NCBI RefSeq assembly: GCF_035610345.1
Contig: NZ_CP141214.1
Coordinates: 838,230-902,229 of the forward strand
Length of the DNA stretch: 64,000 bases
Direction of reading: 5' to 3'
Source: Sinorhizobium meliloti
Lineage (GTDB): Bacteria > Pseudomonadota > Alphaproteobacteria > Rhizobiales > Rhizobiaceae
This document shows, one piece after another, positions 26,202-36,801 of this stretch. The stretch's first letter is position 1; each line of letters begins with the position of its first letter. The notes below the pieces were generated by a model, which saw only the letters and a program-made list of their open reading frames with translations, did not search any database and was not told the origin of the DNA. A program made the position numbers and the translations under genes.

Positions 26202-26970
26202 GCTCGACGTCGAAATGCGGCGGCTTGTCCGGGGCAACCTCGACGAACCGCCCTTTGACCCGGAATGTCTTTTCGATCAGGCCGCTTTCGGCCAGCGCCT
26301 TCGGCTCCCCGTCGAAGCGCAACTCGCCTTTCTCCAGCAGCGAGATGCGGTCGCTGATGGCAATCGCCTGGTTGATGTCGTGAATCGCCATGACGATCGT
26401 CACGCCTTTCTCTCGGCTGAGGCGATGGACGAGGTCCAGAACCTCCACCTGATATCCGATGTCCAGGAATGACGTCGGCTCGTCGAGCAGAAGGATGGCT
26501 GCCTCCTGCGCCAGCGCCGCCGATATCCACGCCCGCTGCCGTTCGCCGCCCGAGAGTTCCTGAAGCGTTCGATTCGCCAGACGCGTGAGGCCGGTGCTTT
26601 CAAGCGCCCATTCGATGGCCGCCTCGTCCTTGTGGTCGTAGGAGCGGAAGAGCCCGACGTGAGGAAAGCGCCCCTGCCGCACAAGCTGGGCGATCGTCAT
26701 CTCGTCGGGGGCGGAGGGCTGCTGCGGCAAGAAGGCCAGCTTTTTGGCGATGGTGCGCCGCGACATCGAAGTCACCGCGACATCCCCGATCTTCGCCTGC
26801 CCCTCCGCGGGCCGGATCAAGCCTGCCATTGCCTGTAGTGCTGTGCTTTTTCCGGAGCCGTTCGGTCCGATAAGGGTGCGGATTTCGCCTTTCTCCACCG
26901 ATAGCCGAAAGCCGTTCAGCGCCTTCCGGTGACTGTAGTTAACCGATAATTGCGTACATCTCAGAGGCAT
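26173..26970 (-). CDS. Iron-siderophore ABC transporter, ATP-binding protein
   Basis: A 265-aa FecE/FhuC-type ATPase. Walker A GPNGSGKST at about 35-43, Q-loop FLPQQPSAP (80-88), signature LSGGERQRAW (139-148), Walker B ILLLDEPTSFLD (159-170), and switch His in MAIHDINQAI. It powers import by the two permeases directly upstream. Start: ATG at 26970, 8 nt after the permease stop; the open frame continues further 5' but overlaps the permease gene. Confidence 0.93.
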   Translation of the reverse strand: MPLRCTQLSVNYSHRKALNGFRLSVEKGEIRTLIGPNGSGKSTALQAMAGLIRPAEGQAKIGDVAVTSMSRRTIAKKLAFLPQQPSAPDEMTIAQLVRQGRFPHVGLFRSYDHKDEAAIEWALESTGLTRLANRTLQELSGGERQRAWISAALAQEAAILLLDEPTSFLDIGYQVEVLDLVHRLSREKGVTIVMAIHDINQAIAISDRISLLEKGELRFDGEPKALAESGLIEKTFRVKGRFVEVAPDKPPHFDVELTRFLRSGA

Positions 26971-26978
26971 GGGCGATC

Positions 26979-28013
26979 TCAGGGTGCTTTGCGTACTAGG
27001 GCGAGCAGTACCGGCACCCCGACGATGGCAGTGACCACTCCGATCGGCACTTCTTCGGCTTGCCCGACCAGACGACCAATCAGGTCCCCGAGGGTGACGA
27101 TGACCGCTCCGAGGACGACCGTCAGGGGAAGCACCAGCGGGAAATCTCGCCCGGCGAGGAAGCGCGCCAGATGCGGCACCATGAGCCCTACGAAAACGAT
27201 CGGGCCCACTGCCCCCACGGCGCTTGCGGCTAGCGTACAGGATACGAGCAGGGCAAGCGAAAACTGCTTGCGATAGGAGAGCCCAAAGGAACGGGCGACA
27301 GCGGAGTCGAACTGCAAGAGGACCAGCGGACGATAGATCAGAGGGAGGGCGGCCAGGCCGGCGATCGTAAACGGCAGCAGGAAGATCGCGTGATCCCATG
27401 TGCGCGCATAAAGGCTTCCGGAGAGCCATTCGAGAATGATTTCGATGCGAGCCGAGCCCCAGCCCGCGATCAGGCCTATGGCAAGCGCGTGCAGCACCGC
27501 CCCAATCGCGATCCCGCAGAGCGTGATCCTGAGCGGACTGAGGTCGAGCCGGAAAGCCATAATGTAGATGACTCCTCCCGCCGCGATGCCACCCACCATT
27601 CCCGCCAGCGGCAGCCATGCGATCGGCAGCTCGGCCACGGTGTTGGAACCGGGATTAAAGATGTAAACGGTGAACAGCAAGAACGCTGTGACCGTCAAAG
27701 TCGCGCCCTGTGACACCCCCATCAGTGACGGATCGGCGAGAGGGTTTCGGGTAATCGTCTGGAGCAATAGCCCTGCGACGGCGAACTGAATCCCGGCAAG
27801 GATGCCCGTGACGATACGTGGCAGACGGATGTCGAGAATGATCGAACGCGCTTCAGGCGAACCGCTCCCGGCCAGAACCGAGGCGACGTCCGCTGCGGGA
27901 ATGTCGACCACGCCAAGGAGCACGGCGGCGACGAACGAGAACAGGACCAGCAGAATGACCGCGGGCAGGAGCCACGGTTTCGGTCGGGTAAGGCCGAGCG
28001 GGACTGGAGTCAT
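26979..28013 (-). CDS. FecCD-family iron-siderophore ABC permease
   Basis: A 344-aa permease with about nine to ten membrane helices and the family segments LPRIVTGILAGIQFAVAG, NPLADPSLMGVSQGA and VGLMVPHLARFLAGRD, the last lying in the coupling region. It pairs with the other permease (28010-29014); the start ATG at 28013 overlaps that gene's TGA as ATGA, a sign of translational coupling. Its likely substrate is a ferric siderophore or haem-like chelate. Confidence 0.93.
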   Translation of the reverse strand: MTPVPLGLTRPKPWLLPAVILLVLFSFVAAVLLGVVDIPAADVASVLAGSGSPEARSIILDIRLPRIVTGILAGIQFAVAGLLLQTITRNPLADPSLMGVSQGATLTVTAFLLFTVYIFNPGSNTVAELPIAWLPLAGMVGGIAAGGVIYIMAFRLDLSPLRITLCGIAIGAVLHALAIGLIAGWGSARIEIILEWLSGSLYARTWDHAIFLLPFTIAGLAALPLIYRPLVLLQFDSAVARSFGLSYRKQFSLALLVSCTLAASAVGAVGPIVFVGLMVPHLARFLAGRDFPLVLPLTVVLGAVIVTLGDLIGRLVGQAEEVPIGVVTAIVGVPVLLALVRKAP

Positions 28014-29014
28014 GCGGTCGTTCCCTTGATACCGACGCGTCCTCGCTGGATGAGATAGATGAAAATCGGCCCGCCGAGAAGCGCGGTGATGATGCCGACG
28101 GGAAGCTCCTTCGGGATGGCAATGGTGCGAGCGATGAAGTCGGCGCAGGTCACCATCAGCGCCCCGATGGCCGCCGTGAGCGCGATCTCAAACGCAGTTC
28201 CCGAAGGCCGCAGGAGCCGGGCGATATGCGGGGCTGCCAGACCGACGAAGGCGACGGGGCCTGCAACGGGGGCGACGCCCGCTACCGGGCAGATGCCGAG
28301 AAGCAGCAGGACGGGTTTCCAGAAATGAAGCTGCACGCCCATTCCGGCGGCGGCGTGGTCGCTCAGGGCGAACATGGCGATGACCCGGTGGAGCGACAGC
28401 GCTCCCACTACCCCAAGGCCCACCCAGGGAAGCATGTGGACGAGGTGCGACCAGGTGCGTCCGGCAAAGCCGCCGGACAGCCAGAACAGCAGTGCGGTCG
28501 ATTGCGGCCCCGCCAGGAGCAGCATGTAAATCGTGATCGCCCCGAGAAACAGCGACACGCTGACGCCCGCGAGGGCGAGATGAAGCGGGCGCCCGGTTCC
28601 GCCGCGTGCCACCCAGAACGTCACCCAAGCGGCGGCGAGACCGCCCGCGAGGCCTACGAACGGGTAGTAGGCGGATGAAAACCATGGCAGCAAGACGAAG
28701 CAGCCGACGATGGGCGCGACGGCGCCGGCGGTGACGCCCGTAATCCCCGGATCGGCGAGCGGGTTGCGGGTCAGTGCCTGCAGCAGATAGCCCGAGACAG
28801 CGAGGCCCGAACCCGCGACGGCGGCCGCGAGGCTTCGCGGCAGCCTCAGGGTCCAAACCAGGATCGACTCGATCTTGCCGTCGGGAGCAAAGAGCACGCG
28901 CAGAACGGCATCGATGGAAAGTGTCCGCGCCCCATACAGCAGCCCGAAGAGGACAATCAGCAAGGTCGCCGCGAAGACGAGGCCTATGGCTATGGAGGAT
29001 TTCCGGGTGCCCAT
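28010..29014 (-). CDS. FecCD-family iron-siderophore ABC permease
   Basis: A 334-aa FecCD permease, second half of the heterodimer with the downstream gene. Family segments: LPRSLAAAVAGSGLAVSG, NPLADPGITGVTAGA, and VGLAAPHIARLLRPSG. The gene begins 22 bp after the binding-protein stop, so the four genes form one operon in the order binding protein, permease, permease, ATPase. Confidence 0.93.
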   Translation of the reverse strand: MGTRKSSIAIGLVFAATLLIVLFGLLYGARTLSIDAVLRVLFAPDGKIESILVWTLRLPRSLAAAVAGSGLAVSGYLLQALTRNPLADPGITGVTAGAVAPIVGCFVLLPWFSSAYYPFVGLAGGLAAAWVTFWVARGGTGRPLHLALAGVSVSLFLGAITIYMLLLAGPQSTALLFWLSGGFAGRTWSHLVHMLPWVGLGVVGALSLHRVIAMFALSDHAAAGMGVQLHFWKPVLLLLGICPVAGVAPVAGPVAFVGLAAPHIARLLRPSGTAFEIALTAAIGALMVTCADFIARTIAIPKELPVGIITALLGGPIFIYLIQRGRVGIKGTTA

Positions 29015-29036
29015 CGCCGTCGCGATCGCTCGTCCG

Positions 29037-30002
29037 CTATTTCTGAGCCTCGGCGGGAATGATCCTGGCGGCTTCCGCCTTCACGTCCACGGCAGGGAAG
29101 ACGTCGGGATAGAGGTAGTGGGCGGCCTCGCGCAGAACGATTTCGCGCGCGATGGGGCCGTTGGTCTCGACCCACTGGTCGCCGACATAGAACACCCGAT
29201 TGTTCTTGACGGCCGTCAGTTCCTGCCAGATCGGGTTGTTCTCATGCGGCCGATCGGGGCCCGAGTCGTAAATAAAGAGGACTTCAGGGTCTTTCTCGAG
29301 CATGGTCTCCAGGCTGAGATCGACGCCGAATTCGCCGCCCGGCGTCATGTTGCCGGCGATGTTCTCGCCACCAATCGCCGCGACGATGGACGCAGCCGTG
29401 TTTTCCGTGTGGAATGCGAACGGCGTCTCGCCACCCCACATGATCGCGAAGCGAGGGTTCACCTCCTTCGGAACCCCGGCGGCGAATTCCGCCAGGTGCT
29501 CGCGGAACTCCTTGTTCAACTGGAGGCCGCGCTCGGGCTTGCCGAGGATCTTCGAGAGCTCGGCGATCTCACGGTCGCTCCCGTCCAAAAGCTCCATGTT
29601 GTAAGCGACATAGGGGGCGATCTTCTCGAGGTGCGGCGCATTGCCGACGGTGTAGCGGCGGATGGCGACGATCAGGTCGGGCTTGGCTTCCGCAAGAAGT
29701 TCCAGGTTTGGCTTGGCCCGCTGGCCGATCTGCTTCATGCCCGCAGTCATGCCGAGGAGGAAGTCCGGCTCCCGTCCCGCCGTCATATAGGTGCTCGCTA
29801 CGGGCTTGATGCCAAGGGCAAGAGCCACGTCATCCGCGAAGTAGGAGATCGAGGCGATGCGTTTCGGCTGAAGCGGTACCTCCACCTTCACGCCACGGTC
29901 GTCGGTGATCGTCAGTGTCTTGCTGTCCTGGGCGTGAGCGAGGCCTCCTGCCATCACTGCCAGTAGAGCAGAGAGAATTGCGATTCTACGCGCGTTCGCC
30001 AC
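29037..30002 (-). CDS. Iron-siderophore ABC transporter, periplasmic binding protein
   Basis: A 321-aa class III (FecB/FepB-type) binding protein. Signal peptide at 1-24, ending AHA-Q. The mature part shows LTITDDRGVKVEVPLQPKRIASI at its start, the long central helix, and a C-terminal lobe with LTAVKNNRVFYVGDQW. It delivers a ferric chelate to the FecCD permeases. I chose GTG 30002 because GGAGG stands 8 nt upstream; an earlier in-frame GTG at 30017 would place that site inside the gene. No iron-box was found by eye in the 190-bp divergent gap to arsR. Confidence 0.92.
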   Translation of the reverse strand: MANARRIAILSALLAVMAGGLAHAQDSKTLTITDDRGVKVEVPLQPKRIASISYFADDVALALGIKPVASTYMTAGREPDFLLGMTAGMKQIGQRAKPNLELLAEAKPDLIVAIRRYTVGNAPHLEKIAPYVAYNMELLDGSDREIAELSKILGKPERGLQLNKEFREHLAEFAAGVPKEVNPRFAIMWGGETPFAFHTENTAASIVAAIGGENIAGNMTPGGEFGVDLSLETMLEKDPEVLFIYDSGPDRPHENNPIWQELTAVKNNRVFYVGDQWVETNGPIAREIVLREAAHYLYPDVFPAVDVKAEAARIIPAEAQK

Positions 30003-30159
30003 GGCGATGTCCTCCACATGAATGTCGACACCGCTTTAGCTATTAAAGAGGAGTCCTGCAATCCACTTACCTGCACTTCCGATCAATTCCGAGAGTCGCT
30101 TCCGCTTATGCGCCGGTGCGTTGTCCAGTGCTCGAAGGCATGGTCCACGGCATCGACGC

Positions 30160-30187
30160 TTGACACTGTCCACATTTCGAGTATTCT
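30160..30187 (+). promoter_or_regulatory. Sigma70-like promoter of the arsenic operon
   Basis: TTGACA (30160-30165), 16-nt spacer, TATTCT (30182-30187). The expected start site falls at about the ATG of arsR (30194), so the messenger would be leaderless or nearly so; no ribosome site precedes that ATG. Confidence 0.65.
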
Positions 30188-30192
30188 GGACA
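30167..30192. promoter_or_regulatory. Candidate ArsR operator
   Basis: TGTCCA-N14-TGGACA inverted repeat lying between the -35 and the start codon of arsR and covering the -10. Its position fits repression by the ArsR protein encoded next to it. Confidence 0.5.
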
Positions 30193-30193
30193 T

Positions 30194-30547
30194 ATGGAAC
30201 AGGAAAATGCAATTCTGGCCCTTGCGGCGCTCGCTCAATCGACCCGGCTGGAGACCTTCCGCCTTCTTGTCCGGCATGAGCCCCATGGGCTGCCCGCCGG
30301 CGATATCGCGCGCACCTTGGCGGTCCCCCACAACACCATGTCGACGCATCTGAATATTCTTGCTCGGGCGGGCTTGGTGTCTTCGGAGCGCCGCAGCCGC
30401 CTCATCGTTTACCGCGCGGATGTTTCGCGTCTGCGCGATCTCACCCTTTTTCTCCTCAAGGATTGCTGCGGAGGGGATGCCGATCTCTGCGCTCCTCTGA
30501 TCGAGGAACTCAATCCCTGTCGTTCAAAGGAAAAGGTAACCGGATGA
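30194..30547 (+). CDS. arsR: ArsR-family repressor of the arsenic operon
   Basis: A 117-aa winged-helix repressor: LAALAQSTRLETFRLLV (helix 1-2), the recognition helix VPHNTMSTHLNILARAGLV, and the wing. A vicinal cysteine pair (DCCGGDADLC, about residues 92-101) near the C-terminus could bind arsenite; it is not in the classic alpha3 position, so the sensing site is of the variant, C-terminal kind. First gene of arsR-arsC-arsC-acr3-arsH. The ATG lies 6 nt after the predicted -10, suggesting a leaderless transcript. Confidence 0.92.
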   Translation: MEQENAILALAALAQSTRLETFRLLVRHEPHGLPAGDIARTLAVPHNTMSTHLNILARAGLVSSERRSRLIVYRADVSRLRDLTLFLLKDCCGGDADLCAPLIEELNPCRSKEKVTG

Positions 30548-31071
30548 CCAAGACGACGTTCAACGTGATGTTTCTCTGCACGGGCAATTCAGCACGTTCG
30601 ATCATCGCAGAAAGCGTTCTGCGAAAGGACGGAGCCGGCAAGTTCAATGCCTATTCCGCGGGGAGCCACCCCAAGGGCGAGGTCAATCCGTTCGCCATCG
30701 AGACGCTCGCAGGCCACCACTATCCCGTCGAAGGGCTTCGGTCGAAAAGCTGGGACGAATTTGCCGTGCCCGGCGCTCCCCAACTCGATTTCGTCTTCAC
30801 CGTCTGCGACAATGCCGCGGGCGAGGCCTGCCCCGTCTGGCCGGGACAGCCCGTGACAGCGCACTGGGGCGTCGAAGACCCGGCAGCCGTCGAGGGGACA
30901 GACGCCGAGAAGCGCGTCGCGTTCGCCACGACGCTTCGTTACATGAAACTCCGCATTGCCGCCTTCGCAGCGCTCCCGGTGGAAAGCCTGGAGCGGCTGA
31001 GCTTGACGGCAAAACTGCACGAGATCGGCCAGATGGAAGGTTCCACTGCACAGAGGCCCGACGTCGCATGA
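30544..31071 (+). CDS. arsC: Arsenate reductase, low-molecular-weight phosphatase type
   Basis: A 175-aa protein of the LMW tyrosine-phosphatase fold. The anion-binding loop CTGNSARS (residues about 12-19) has the CX5R signature. DFVFTVCDNAAGEACPVWPG supplies the redox cysteines expected of thioredoxin- or glutaredoxin-linked ArsC. It reduces arsenate to arsenite in the cytoplasm for export by ACR3. The ATG overlaps the arsR TGA as ATGA. The C-terminal 30 residues go beyond the usual length of about 140. Confidence 0.9.
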   Translation: MTKTTFNVMFLCTGNSARSIIAESVLRKDGAGKFNAYSAGSHPKGEVNPFAIETLAGHHYPVEGLRSKSWDEFAVPGAPQLDFVFTVCDNAAGEACPVWPGQPVTAHWGVEDPAAVEGTDAEKRVAFATTLRYMKLRIAAFAALPVESLERLSLTAKLHEIGQMEGSTAQRPDVA

Positions 31072-31499
31072 AAGACCCGATCGACATCGTCATTTATCAC
31101 AACCCCGATTGCGGCACGTCGCGGAACACCTTGGCAATGATCCGCAACGCCGGAATCGAACCGCATGTGGTCGAGTATTTGAAGACTCCGCCAAGCCGGC
31201 AGCTGCTGGAGCAGCTGGTCGTGCGTATGAGTATACCCGTTCGCGAGTTGGTTCGGGAAAAGGGTACACCCTACGAAGAACTCGGCCTCGGCGATCCGGC
31301 TCTCACCGATGACCAGCTCCTCGACGCGATGATGCAGCATCCGATCCTGATCAACCGCCCGATTGTCGTCTCGCCGCTTGGCGTCAGGCTGTGCCGACCT
31401 TCCGAGGTCGTCCTGGAAATCCTGCCCCAGGAGCAGAAGGGCGCTTTCGCGAAGGAAGACGGCCAGATCGTCGTCGACGCGAGCGGCCGGCGCGTCTAG
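31068..31499 (+). CDS. arsC: Arsenate reductase, glutaredoxin-dependent type
   Basis: A 143-aa ArsC/Spx-fold reductase of the E. coli R773 kind: catalytic cysteine in [12 protein letters not shown] (residue about 15), LKTPPS, and the arginine-bearing stretch [16 protein letters not shown]. It needs glutathione and glutaredoxin. It overlaps the preceding arsC by ATGA. Two unrelated arsenate reductases in one operon suggest use of different electron donors. Confidence 0.93.
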   Translation: MKDPIDIVIYHNPDCGTSRNTLAMIRNAGIEPHVVEYLKTPPSRQLLEQLVVRMSIPVRELVREKGTPYEELGLGDPALTDDQLLDAMMQHPILINRPIVVSPLGVRLCRPSEVVLEILPQEQKGAFAKEDGQIVVDASGRRV

Positions 31500-31581
31500 C
31501 CGAAGCAGAGCAGACCGGAGCAAGCGAAGCGACGCCTCGAGCGAGGCTGCGCACCGGACTTCATTTTCAAGGAGAACGCAG

Positions 31582-32649
31582 TTGCGTCCCGCCCAACCCA
31601 CAATCCGCCTCTCGTTTCTCGATCGCTATCTTACGGTCTGGATATTTGCCGCCATGACGCTCGGCCTTGTGCTCGGCACCGTGTTCACGGACCTGCCGGC
31701 AGCCCTCGACAGTCTTTCCGTGGGGACCACTAACGTTCCGATCGCGATCGGGCTCATCCTGATGATGTATCCGCCGCTGGCCAAGGTGCGTTACGAGGAA
31801 CTCCATCAGGTCTTTGCCGACAAGCGCATACTAACGCTCTCCCTGGTGCAGAACTGGTTGATCGGCCCGGTGCTTATGTTCGGGCTCGCCGTGTTGTTCC
31901 TGCGCGATTATCCGGAATACATGACGGGCCTTATCCTGATTGGTCTCGCCCGCTGCATCGCCATGGTTCTCGTCTGGAACCAGCTTGCCCGCGGCGACAA
32001 TCAATACGTTGCAGGTCTCGTCGCCTTCAATTCGATCTTCCAGATACTCTTCTTCAGCATATACGCCTGGTTCTTCCTCACTTTTCTGCCGCCGCTTTTC
32101 GGCCTGGAAGGAAGCGTGATCGACGTGTCCTTCTGGACGATCGCCGAAGCAGTGCTGATCTATCTCGGGATACCGTTCCTCGCCGGTTACCTGTCGCGCC
32201 GCATTCTTACGATGGCAAAGGGCAAGGACTGGTACGAGAACGCCTTCCTTCCGAAGATCAGCCCAATCACCCTTGCGGCGCTGCTGTTCACCATCGTCGC
32301 GATGTTCAGTCTGAAGGGTGGCGATGTCGTAAGGCTGCCGTTCGATGTCGTCCTGATCGCAATCCCCCTGACGATCTACTTCGTCATTATGTTCACCGTC
32401 AGCTTCTTCATGGCGAAACTGATCGACACCGACTATCCGCGCACCACCGCCGTGGCATTCACGGCAGCCGGCAACAATTTTGAACTGGCGATCGCTGTTG
32501 CCATTGCCGCCTTCGGTCTTGCATCGCCAGTGGCCTTCGCCGCGGTCATCGGACCGCTCGTGGAGGTGCCCGTGCTTATACTGCTGGTGCAGCTCGCACT
32601 GTGGCTCGGCCGCCGCTACTTCGCCGAAACGGCTCCCGCGGCTGTTTGA
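31582..32649 (+). CDS. acr3: ACR3-family arsenite efflux transporter
   Basis: A 355-aa membrane protein with ten hydrophobic helices. The family's essential cysteine is in [12 protein letters not shown], and [19 protein letters not shown] near the C-terminus is highly typical. It exports arsenite using the proton-motive force. I chose TTG 31582 because AAGGAG precedes it by 8 nt and homologues start there; the frame is open upstream but reads through non-coding sequence after arsC. Confidence 0.93.
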   Translation: MRPAQPTIRLSFLDRYLTVWIFAAMTLGLVLGTVFTDLPAALDSLSVGTTNVPIAIGLILMMYPPLAKVRYEELHQVFADKRILTLSLVQNWLIGPVLMFGLAVLFLRDYPEYMTGLILIGLARCIAMVLVWNQLARGDNQYVAGLVAFNSIFQILFFSIYAWFFLTFLPPLFGLEGSVIDVSFWTIAEAVLIYLGIPFLAGYLSRRILTMAKGKDWYENAFLPKISPITLAALLFTIVAMFSLKGGDVVRLPFDVVLIAIPLTIYFVIMFTVSFFMAKLIDTDYPRTTAVAFTAAGNNFELAIAVAIAAFGLASPVAFAAVIGPLVEVPVLILLVQLALWLGRRYFAETAPAAV

Positions 32650-32669
32650 AGCATAGGAGACCCTGAAAA

Positions 32670-33425
32670 ATGAGATTGCGCAGCGTTCCCGACATCAACC
32701 ACCTGCCGGCTCTCGACCCTGCCTACGCGCATCGCAATCCGGCGGCAGGCCTCGGTCCGTTGGACCACAAGCCGCGCATCCTGCTCCTTTATGGATCGCT
32801 GCGCGAGCACTCTTACTCCCGGTTCTCGGTAGAAGAGGCGGCGCGAATTCTCGAGTACTTCGGCGCGGAGACCCGCATATTCGACCCTTCGGACCTGCCA
32901 CTGCCCGACCAGGTCAAGGGCGACGATCACCCGGCCGTCAAGGAGCTCCGTGAGCATGCGATTTGGTCCGAAGGAATGGTCTGGTGCTCACCAGAGCGCC
33001 ATGGCCAGATCACCGGACTCATGAAGGCGCAGATCGACCACCTGCCGCTGAACATGGGCGGCATCCGTCCGACGCAAGGCCGTACCCTCGCTGTCATGCA
33101 GGTGTCGGGCGGCTCGCAGAGCTTCAACGCAGTCAATACCCTGCGTATTCTTGGACGGTGGATGCGCATGTACACCATCCCGAACCAGTCGAGCGTCGCC
33201 AAGGCGTTTCAGGAATTCGATGCGAACGGGCGCATGAAGCCTTCCAGCTACTACAGCCGCATCGTCGATGTCATGGAGGAACTCGTCCGCTTCACGATCC
33301 TCCTGCGGCCTCACTCGGCTCAATTGGTCGACCGTTATTCAGAGCGCAAGGAAGCGAAAACGCCGGTTAACCCGGAGACCGACCTCTCCGCCATCGCGAT
33401 CGCCCCGCAAAAGGGTGCGGCGTAA
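32670..33425 (+). CDS. arsH: Arsenical resistance protein ArsH
   Basis: A 251-aa NADPH-dependent FMN reductase. The FMN phosphate loop [10 protein letters not shown] (about 43-52), [19 protein letters not shown] and [22 protein letters not shown] are characteristic of ArsH. The family oxidises trivalent organoarsenicals or reduces quinones and azo compounds. Last gene of the ars operon, 20 bp after acr3. Confidence 0.95.
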   Translation: MRLRSVPDINHLPALDPAYAHRNPAAGLGPLDHKPRILLLYGSLREHSYSRFSVEEAARILEYFGAETRIFDPSDLPLPDQVKGDDHPAVKELREHAIWSEGMVWCSPERHGQITGLMKAQIDHLPLNMGGIRPTQGRTLAVMQVSGGSQSFNAVNTLRILGRWMRMYTIPNQSSVAKAFQEFDANGRMKPSSYYSRIVDVMEELVRFTILLRPHSAQLVDRYSERKEAKTPVNPETDLSAIAIAPQKGAA

Positions 33426-33537
33426 AGGCCGAGACCGTTCACAGCGGCAACCGATCCAAAGATCTGCACGCTTGAGTATTCAATCGCCGAAGGAGGCGAT
33501 CGAACGGTGAGGCGGTTTCTTCGGCGCATAGTGCCAC

Positions 33538-34687
33538 TTAGACGATCAGCCGGGCCGCTCGTCCATTCTTTCGTTCCGCATTGTTGTAATAGCTGGCCGC
33601 CTGCGTCACCGACTTATGCAGTGACTGCTGCATGGCCTCCGGGAGGGGGATTCCGCGGTTTGCCGCTTCCGTCAGGTAGCCGGATCTCAAGCCATGGGCG
33701 GAAAACAGCGCCGGATCAAGGCCGGCCTGTTCGCAGCGTGATTTCAGGATCAGGTTGATGGATTGTGGCGTCAGCGCCCGTCGGTCGACGTTGCCCCACT
33801 GATCGACGCGCCGGAACACCGGTCCGTCCTTGATTTGCGCTTCAGCCAGCCACCTTTTTAAGGCGGTGACGGGCCGGCCGATCAACAGCACATGTTCGTC
33901 ATCGTCGGCGGCCGTCGTCTTCGTGCGGCCGAGGCGGATCGACAGACAGGGAAGGGGAGGGGAGGTTTTGTCGTTCGGATCGGCGCGCACCGGCTCCTCA
34001 TCTTCGAGGTCCTCGACCCGAAGCCCCGCCACTTCCGAACGGCGACGGCCGCCGGAGGCAAACGCGGTCAAAAGCAGCGCGGAGTCACGGAAGTCGACCA
34101 GCCGATCGCCGGCACAGGCTTCGAGAAGCTTCACCAGGACGTCACTGGTTACCGCCTTTTTGCTCTTGCTTTGCCGCGGCCGGTTGCTTGCTTTCACCGC
34201 CAGCCTGAGCGCGCTCTTCAGCGACGGCGCGCCGAAGGAACCGGTCAGGCCCCGCCAGCGCGTCAAGATCGACCAGGAGGTCAGCCGCCGGCGCACCGTG
34301 CCTGGCGCGTGCGGACCGTCGGCCCTGAGCAGACCTTCGCTGCGCAATCCGGCCTCGATGTCGGACGGCATGCCGTGGGCCGGATCGTCAGCGCGCTTCA
34401 CCGGATCCCAAAGGTGATGGGCAACGAATTTCAGGAGCAGCGCTTCCGGCGCCGGCCAGGGGAGGGGGGTGCCGATCGCCAACTGACACCAGGCCTCGAG
34501 ATAACCAAGATCGGAGGCAAGCGCCCTGAGCGTGTTCTCGCCCATGCCTTCGCCGGCAAGATGTTTGAGTGTGGCGACGTCGGCGTCGGTCAGCAGCGCT
34601 GCGAGCCGGTCACGGCGGTCGAAGGGCAGGATGGCGCCGAGCGCATCGAGCGCTTCGGCACGTCGCGCGAGATCGGACGAACTCTGT

Positions 34688-34698
<11 letters not shown>
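33538..34698 (-). CDS. Tyrosine-type site-specific recombinase/integrase
   Basis: A 386-aa integrase. SAM-like core-binding region at about 45-170, catalytic domain at about 180-380. The catalytic residues can be seen: Arg in GGRRRSEVAGL, His and Arg in SAHGLRSGY, and Tyr in AASYYNNAE close to the end. Its ATG at 34698 lies inside the end of the vapC gene (11-bp overlap), so it is the third gene of a vapB-vapC-integrase operon, which is uncommon. It probably acts in mobility or resolution of this replicon or island. Confidence 0.9.
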
Positions 34699-35455
<757 letters not shown>

Positions 35456-35573
35456 TTTCACTATCGATACTTGAATAGTATCGCTAGTGAGCGCCGCAAC
35501 TACAGATCATGCACAGTGAGGAACTATAACTTTGATATAGAGTTCTTTTAACAAATCATTTACCATGATTTCA

Positions 35574-36686
35574 ATGGCTTACGATCTCACGAAATTGCCT
35601 ATCCAGACCCTGCTGCGGCCGATCTCGGACGCCGGCATCGTACTCACCCGTCTCGACGAGCGCATTAGTCGTTCTCCGGTCGGCGAAGGATTTCTCGAAC
35701 GCATGCACTTCGCCGATGCCTGCGCCTCGCTGTGGATTGACGGCGAACTCGTCCACCTCGAGGACCTGGTGCTGCACGACGCCGGCCACGACATCCGCAC
35801 GCCCACACACGAGCTGACCATCGCCCGCGACGTGCTGCGCAGCCGCCGGCGCATCGCCGCGCAGCCGCCCGCCTGGGCCCTCAGCCCCGACGGCCTCCGG
35901 CAGGCGTGGCCTGCAGCATCTCTCCTTGTCAACAGACCGGTGGCTGTCGGAGCGACGGCGTATGATGCTTCCGTCGGAGGAGGGGAGGGGGAGGACGTCT
36001 CCGCGCGAGATTCCAGTCCGTTCGACGCCGAGCTCGCCGCCATCGATGCGCTGCTCGCCCGATCGGACGCCGCGATCGCGCAAGCGAGGAAGCCCGGCCG
36101 GGCTCCGGCCGATCCGCTGGTCTACGATCTCGATTGGGACGAGGACGCGCGTCTCGAGGAATGGCGCGACGTGCTTCAGCAGATTGGCGATCTGCCGTCT
36201 GTTCTGCAGGCGATCGTGGCGCTCGATGCCTGGAACGATCTCGCGGTGCTGCAGCACGCGCCCTGGCTGGGCCGGCTGCTCGCCGCTTCGATCCTGCGCC
36301 GGGCCGGTGTCACGACCGGCGCGCATCTCGCCGCCTTCAACCTCGGTCTGAAATCCATTCCCGTCGACCGCCGCCGCCATTGCGATCGCGAAACCCGGCT
36401 GCTGGCGATCGCCCACGGCCTGACCGTGGTCGCCGAGTTCGGGCTGAAGGAGCATGACCGGCTGGCGCTGGCGCGACAGATGATGGAGCGCAAACTCACC
36501 GGCCGGCGAACCTCGTCAAAACTGCCGGAGCTGATCGAACTCGTGATGGCAAAACCGCTCGTCTCGGCCGGCATGGTCGTGAAGACGATCGAGGTCACGC
36601 CGCAGGCGGCGCGGCGGATTGTCGGTGAGCTCGGTTTGCGGGAAATGACGGGGAGGGGGAGATTTCGGGCGTGGGGCGTGCTGTAG
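35574..36686 (+). CDS. RHE_PE00001-family (DUF1612) plasmid protein with C-terminal HTH
   Basis: A 370-aa protein of a family found almost only on rhizobial plasmids. The N-terminal DUF1612 core holds [21 protein letters not shown] and the [12 protein letters not shown] segment. The C-terminal end (about 310-370: [32 protein letters not shown]) is a helix-turn-helix. Function is unknown; a regulatory or plasmid-maintenance role is inferred from the HTH. Start: ATG 35574 is used; ATG 35565 is also possible; neither has a clear ribosome site. Confidence 0.88.
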   Translation: MAYDLTKLPIQTLLRPISDAGIVLTRLDERISRSPVGEGFLERMHFADACASLWIDGELVHLEDLVLHDAGHDIRTPTHELTIARDVLRSRRRIAAQPPAWALSPDGLRQAWPAASLLVNRPVAVGATAYDASVGGGEGEDVSARDSSPFDAELAAIDALLARSDAAIAQARKPGRAPADPLVYDLDWDEDARLEEWRDVLQQIGDLPSVLQAIVALDAWNDLAVLQHAPWLGRLLAASILRRAGVTTGAHLAAFNLGLKSIPVDRRRHCDRETRLLAIAHGLTVVAEFGLKEHDRLALARQMMERKLTGRRTSSKLPELIELVMAKPLVSAGMVVKTIEVTPQAARRIVGELGLREMTGRGRFRAWGVL

Positions 36687-36801
36687 CTATCGAACAGCCA
36701 CTGTTCGTGAACGCCGCACCTATGCTGATTGCTCTGCAAGCTCGCCTTGACACTGCGCAACCTGAGTGGTTGAGCTTTCTTGTTTCGAATATGAGGTCCG
36801 A

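Noticed and set aside
35571..36455. 294-aa minus-strand frame opposite the RHE_PE00001-family gene
   Set aside because: Antisense of a recognised gene with no family resemblance or ribosome site.
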